From the NCBI RefSeq assembly GCF_964204645.1, contig NC_134032.1, forward strand, positions 12,766,275 through 12,830,274: a stretch of DNA of 64,000 bases, in the 5' to 3' direction. This DNA comes from Tubulanus polymorphus. Lineage: Eukaryota; Nemertea; Palaeonemertea; Tubulaniformes; Tubulanidae. A program made the translations under genes and the position numbers. A model generated the notes under the pieces. It saw nothing but the letters and a program-made list of their open reading frames with translations. It was not told where the DNA came from and made no database searches. The first letter of the stretch is position 1, and the number at the start of each line of letters is the position of its first letter. Positions 61,638-64,000 of this stretch are shown here, piece by piece.

Positions 61638-61894
61638 TCATCGCGTCAACACGGATATAGTGTTCTACCAATCGTGATAAACGCCTTTAAACTGGCAACC
61701 GAGGATCATACGATGCCCACGACGGGAGGGTGGTTTGATGTGTTTACAAGCTGTCATTTTCAAAATCTATAACATTCGAAAGCGCTGTCAATCGTGGTCG
61801 TTGTCGTTGTATGTGATTTTCATTGCAGCGCTAATGATCGGCACTGTTTGCCAAATGAATACATGACGAACAAACAATGACGTCACGTACGATA

Positions 61895-62085
61895 CCCCTA
61901 TGATAAGATAAGATAAGATATTTATTTCACTCTAACCATAAGAATGGTACGTGGAGGCAAGATTGAATACAAAGTATGAAATATAAAAATGTACAAAACA
62001 TGAACATAATTATATACATATATACATACAGACAAAACAAAATAGGAATTAACAAAATTTAAAATCAAATTTTCAGTAAACCTAT
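61895..62085 (-). mobile_element. LINE 3' end with (GATAA)n tail
   Basis: atttatttcactctaaccat...atggtacgtggaggcaag is homologous to the 3' end of the LINE at 19805-19850 (tttattacactccaaccatt...). The tail is a pentamer, (gataa)n at 61899-61922, instead of the heptamer there. Severely 5' truncated. Confidence 0.75.
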
Positions 62086-62586
62086 ATCATACGATAAATG
62101 CGCCACCTATGATAAACATTTGCGTCTAGACTCATCGGCAAACAAAAACTTTCGAGATTTATAATCGACTTATGAACCATATACTGCTATCCGCGCTGAG
62201 ACTGTAACACTCGTACTGCTCATAAAGCCAGTAGATGGAATTCCTAGGAAAAACGTTTTCCCCTATATCCTTTATACCGTACATTTTCGTTGGAAGACCA
62301 CAGAATCCAGCGATGTTAATGTACGTAGTAGCAGAAATTTGTCTTATTTATTATACCGATATACGAATTACAAGTCTACGATATATTCATGCTCGTTACA
62401 ATGTAGGAATCTTGCGAATGATCATGCAAATACACTGAAAAAAACTCTGTAAAACACTGTACAAATCACCCGATTGGGTAGATAGTATTTCGCTCTACCC
62501 AATCGGGTGTACAAATAGAACCTGGCAACGATAGCTTACCCGCCTTCGGTGCCTTTTCGACACTACGGAAACGAGGACATAGAAAT

Positions 62587-62728
62587 AAGATCCACTATCT
62601 ACAAATTAAAAGAATCTTAAAACAAGAAATTCCTTTATTCGAACAATCTAAAACATATAAAATACACGACGTTTCGATCTCACCCTAGAGATCATCGTCA
62701 GGTGTCAAAAAATGTAGAGAGAATCCCT
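62587..62728. mobile_element. Foldback element, core copy 4 (one arm)
   Basis: ccactatctacaaattaaaa and 'acgacgtttcgatctcaccc' + 'tagagatcatcgtcagg' match copy 1 at 23480-23575, inverted. The second arm is reduced to gagagaatccctcg. Confidence 0.75.
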
Positions 62729-63084
62729 CGAGGACATAGAAATTCTGCCAGCAGCATGCATTGAGAAAATCACCCAGACTTCACCCATCAGTTGGGTTCA
62801 GATCAGATGGGTTCTATCTGAGGGGTTGGGAAAAGACACTTCGTGCATAGATGCCACCAGATTCCAGGTTCCACAAGAATCACCAGATTCGATAATATGC
62901 GGATCACAACTTTGACTGACGCGTAATATATACCTACCTCTTTCGGAAATTCGAAATACTGACAAACAAGAAGATTTTCAAGCCTTTTTAAAAACGAATA
63001 CACTCTTTGTAATTATTTACGTCTTTATCAAATGTGTTCCAAAACTTGGATAATATAATTTTAATATTCTGATATTTTTTTCAT

Positions 63085-63180
63085 CACGATCTTTTTCATC
63101 GAAGATAGTCGAAACGTCGAATAAACTACTAGCTCCAGTAACAAACTCGGACTGATTTTCGTTATTATTAGGGGATCTCT
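63085..63180. mobile_element. Foldback fragment with CGAAACGTCG core
   Basis: tcgaagatagtcgaaacgtc and the following aataaactactagctcc resemble the core and half-arm of copy 3. Confidence 0.5.
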
Positions 63181-63757
63181 ATACATTTTTTTTCAGGGAC
63201 TGCAGTAATGAAACGATGTAGGCCAAATTGATGTTGACTTTGTTGAGTTCGCCTGTCAAGAAGAGCCGCCTTTTTTCATTGTATTTGTTCTTAAATGTAT
63301 TGACTTTGGTCAAATATGAAGAGCCGTTATATATCATATATACCCGTTTTATAGAGTGCACGAACTTTTTTTGGATTCGACCAAGTCCGAACAACCACTA
63401 GCCGGTTTTTACATTTAATTAAAAAGAAATCCGGTTGGCTGCTCTTTCATGTTATGGAGCCATTATTTGAAACGGTTCACGGGAATCTTCATTCATTCTC
63501 GGCGATACCTCTCTACCTAACAGCATTTTCAAACAACGAACTGTAACGGTCAATAATAACACGCAGTACCTGGTCGTTCAATTTCATGAATTATGAATAT
63601 ATACTTTTGTTTGGTTTTGGCGGAAGTGTGCGTTTCCATTGGAACCGACGCACTACGTACGTATGAGCACAGCTAATAAGTGTACTTGCGCACTGTGACT
63701 GGTCGTTGGTTGTCGTGCGGTTCAAGTTTTGATTTGGAGCGCTCGAAAAGGGCGAAA

Positions 63758-63790
63758 ATGTATTCGAACTACAAAAAGCAAAACAGCGAG
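63758..63790 (+). CDS. Possible first exon of the parental phosphagen kinase
   Basis: ATG followed by 10 codons (MYSNYKKQNSE) and a GTGAGC donor in phase 0. The same block with a ruined ATG precedes the decayed kinase copy at 27.7 kb, and the kinase exon 28498 also begins in phase 0. By synteny (MORN2, this exon, then kinase) the intact kinase gene would continue beyond the right edge. This is an inference; no kinase residues are present here. Confidence 0.45.
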
Positions 63791-64000
63791 GTGAGCTAGT
63801 CGAATTTACAACATGGGAATCTGTACAAAATACTCGTAAATAAATGCTAACTATTTCTACTGATGTAATAAAATTTGCCGCCGCAAAAGAAAAGAACCAC
63901 AGGTCGGCATAGAATGAGAGACGAGCTATTCCAATTCAAAACAACATTTATTTGTCAATCAATCAAGATTGCGCAAACTAAGAACTCTAAATGCAAGACG

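Larger units (their letters stand above)
61270..63757. other. Repeat-rich intergenic region
   Basis: Contains foldback copies 3 and 4 (61467-61637, 62587-62728), a partial one (63085-63180), a LINE 3' end (61895-62085) and a hairpin at 62455-62518 (gtacaaatcacccgattggg/cccaatcgggtgtacaaat). No gene. Confidence 0.6.

Overview
The window is eukaryotic: it has spliced genes with GT-AG introns, AATAAA signals, many short palindromic transposons, a non-LTR retrotransposon remnant and a tRNA-derived SINE. The gene content (an arginine-kinase-like phosphagen kinase fused to a second decayed domain, a somatomedin-B/7TM receptor pair, lineage-specific rhodopsin-like receptors, a PAN-domain secreted protein) suggests an invertebrate, most likely a spiralian (mollusc, annelid or relative). 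I cannot name the species. All exon boundaries are my own reading of splice sites and reading phase. No transcript was available.

Left part (1-21 kb). The last two exons of CAND1 (+) are followed by a complete 19-exon gene for the RNA polymerase I factor UBTF/UBF (+, 2870-17906). Its introns hold tandem repeats, foldback elements and MITEs. Next comes a truncated LINE on the minus strand, lying between inverted repeats.

Middle (21.9-34.7 kb). An Arg-P1 clade-B-like serpin (-), an intronless MFS-type transporter (-), and a decayed duplicate of a MORN2-plus-phosphagen-kinase segment (+) whose last kinase domain is still open. These are followed by two tandem intronless rhodopsin-type receptors (-), bracketed by direct repeats that carry receptor fragments.

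35-43.7 kb. Two convergent, nearly identical genes for signal peptide + somatomedin-B + Methuselah/secretin-like 7TM receptors form a large inverted repeat. A truncated copy of the MFS gene lies between them, itself interrupted by a MITE.

Right part (46-64 kb). An alpha-1,3-fucosyltransferase (+), a PAN/LamG-like secreted protein (-), a minisatellite array, the ten-exon pyruvate dehydrogenase E2 gene DLAT (-, a single lipoyl domain), MORN2 (+), a receptor fragment, more foldback elements, and at the right edge a possible first exon of the parental phosphagen kinase gene. CAND1, UBTF, DLAT and MORN2 are conserved genes with unrelated jobs and show no operon-like organisation. The unusual content is the receptor and kinase duplications and the dense palindromic element population.
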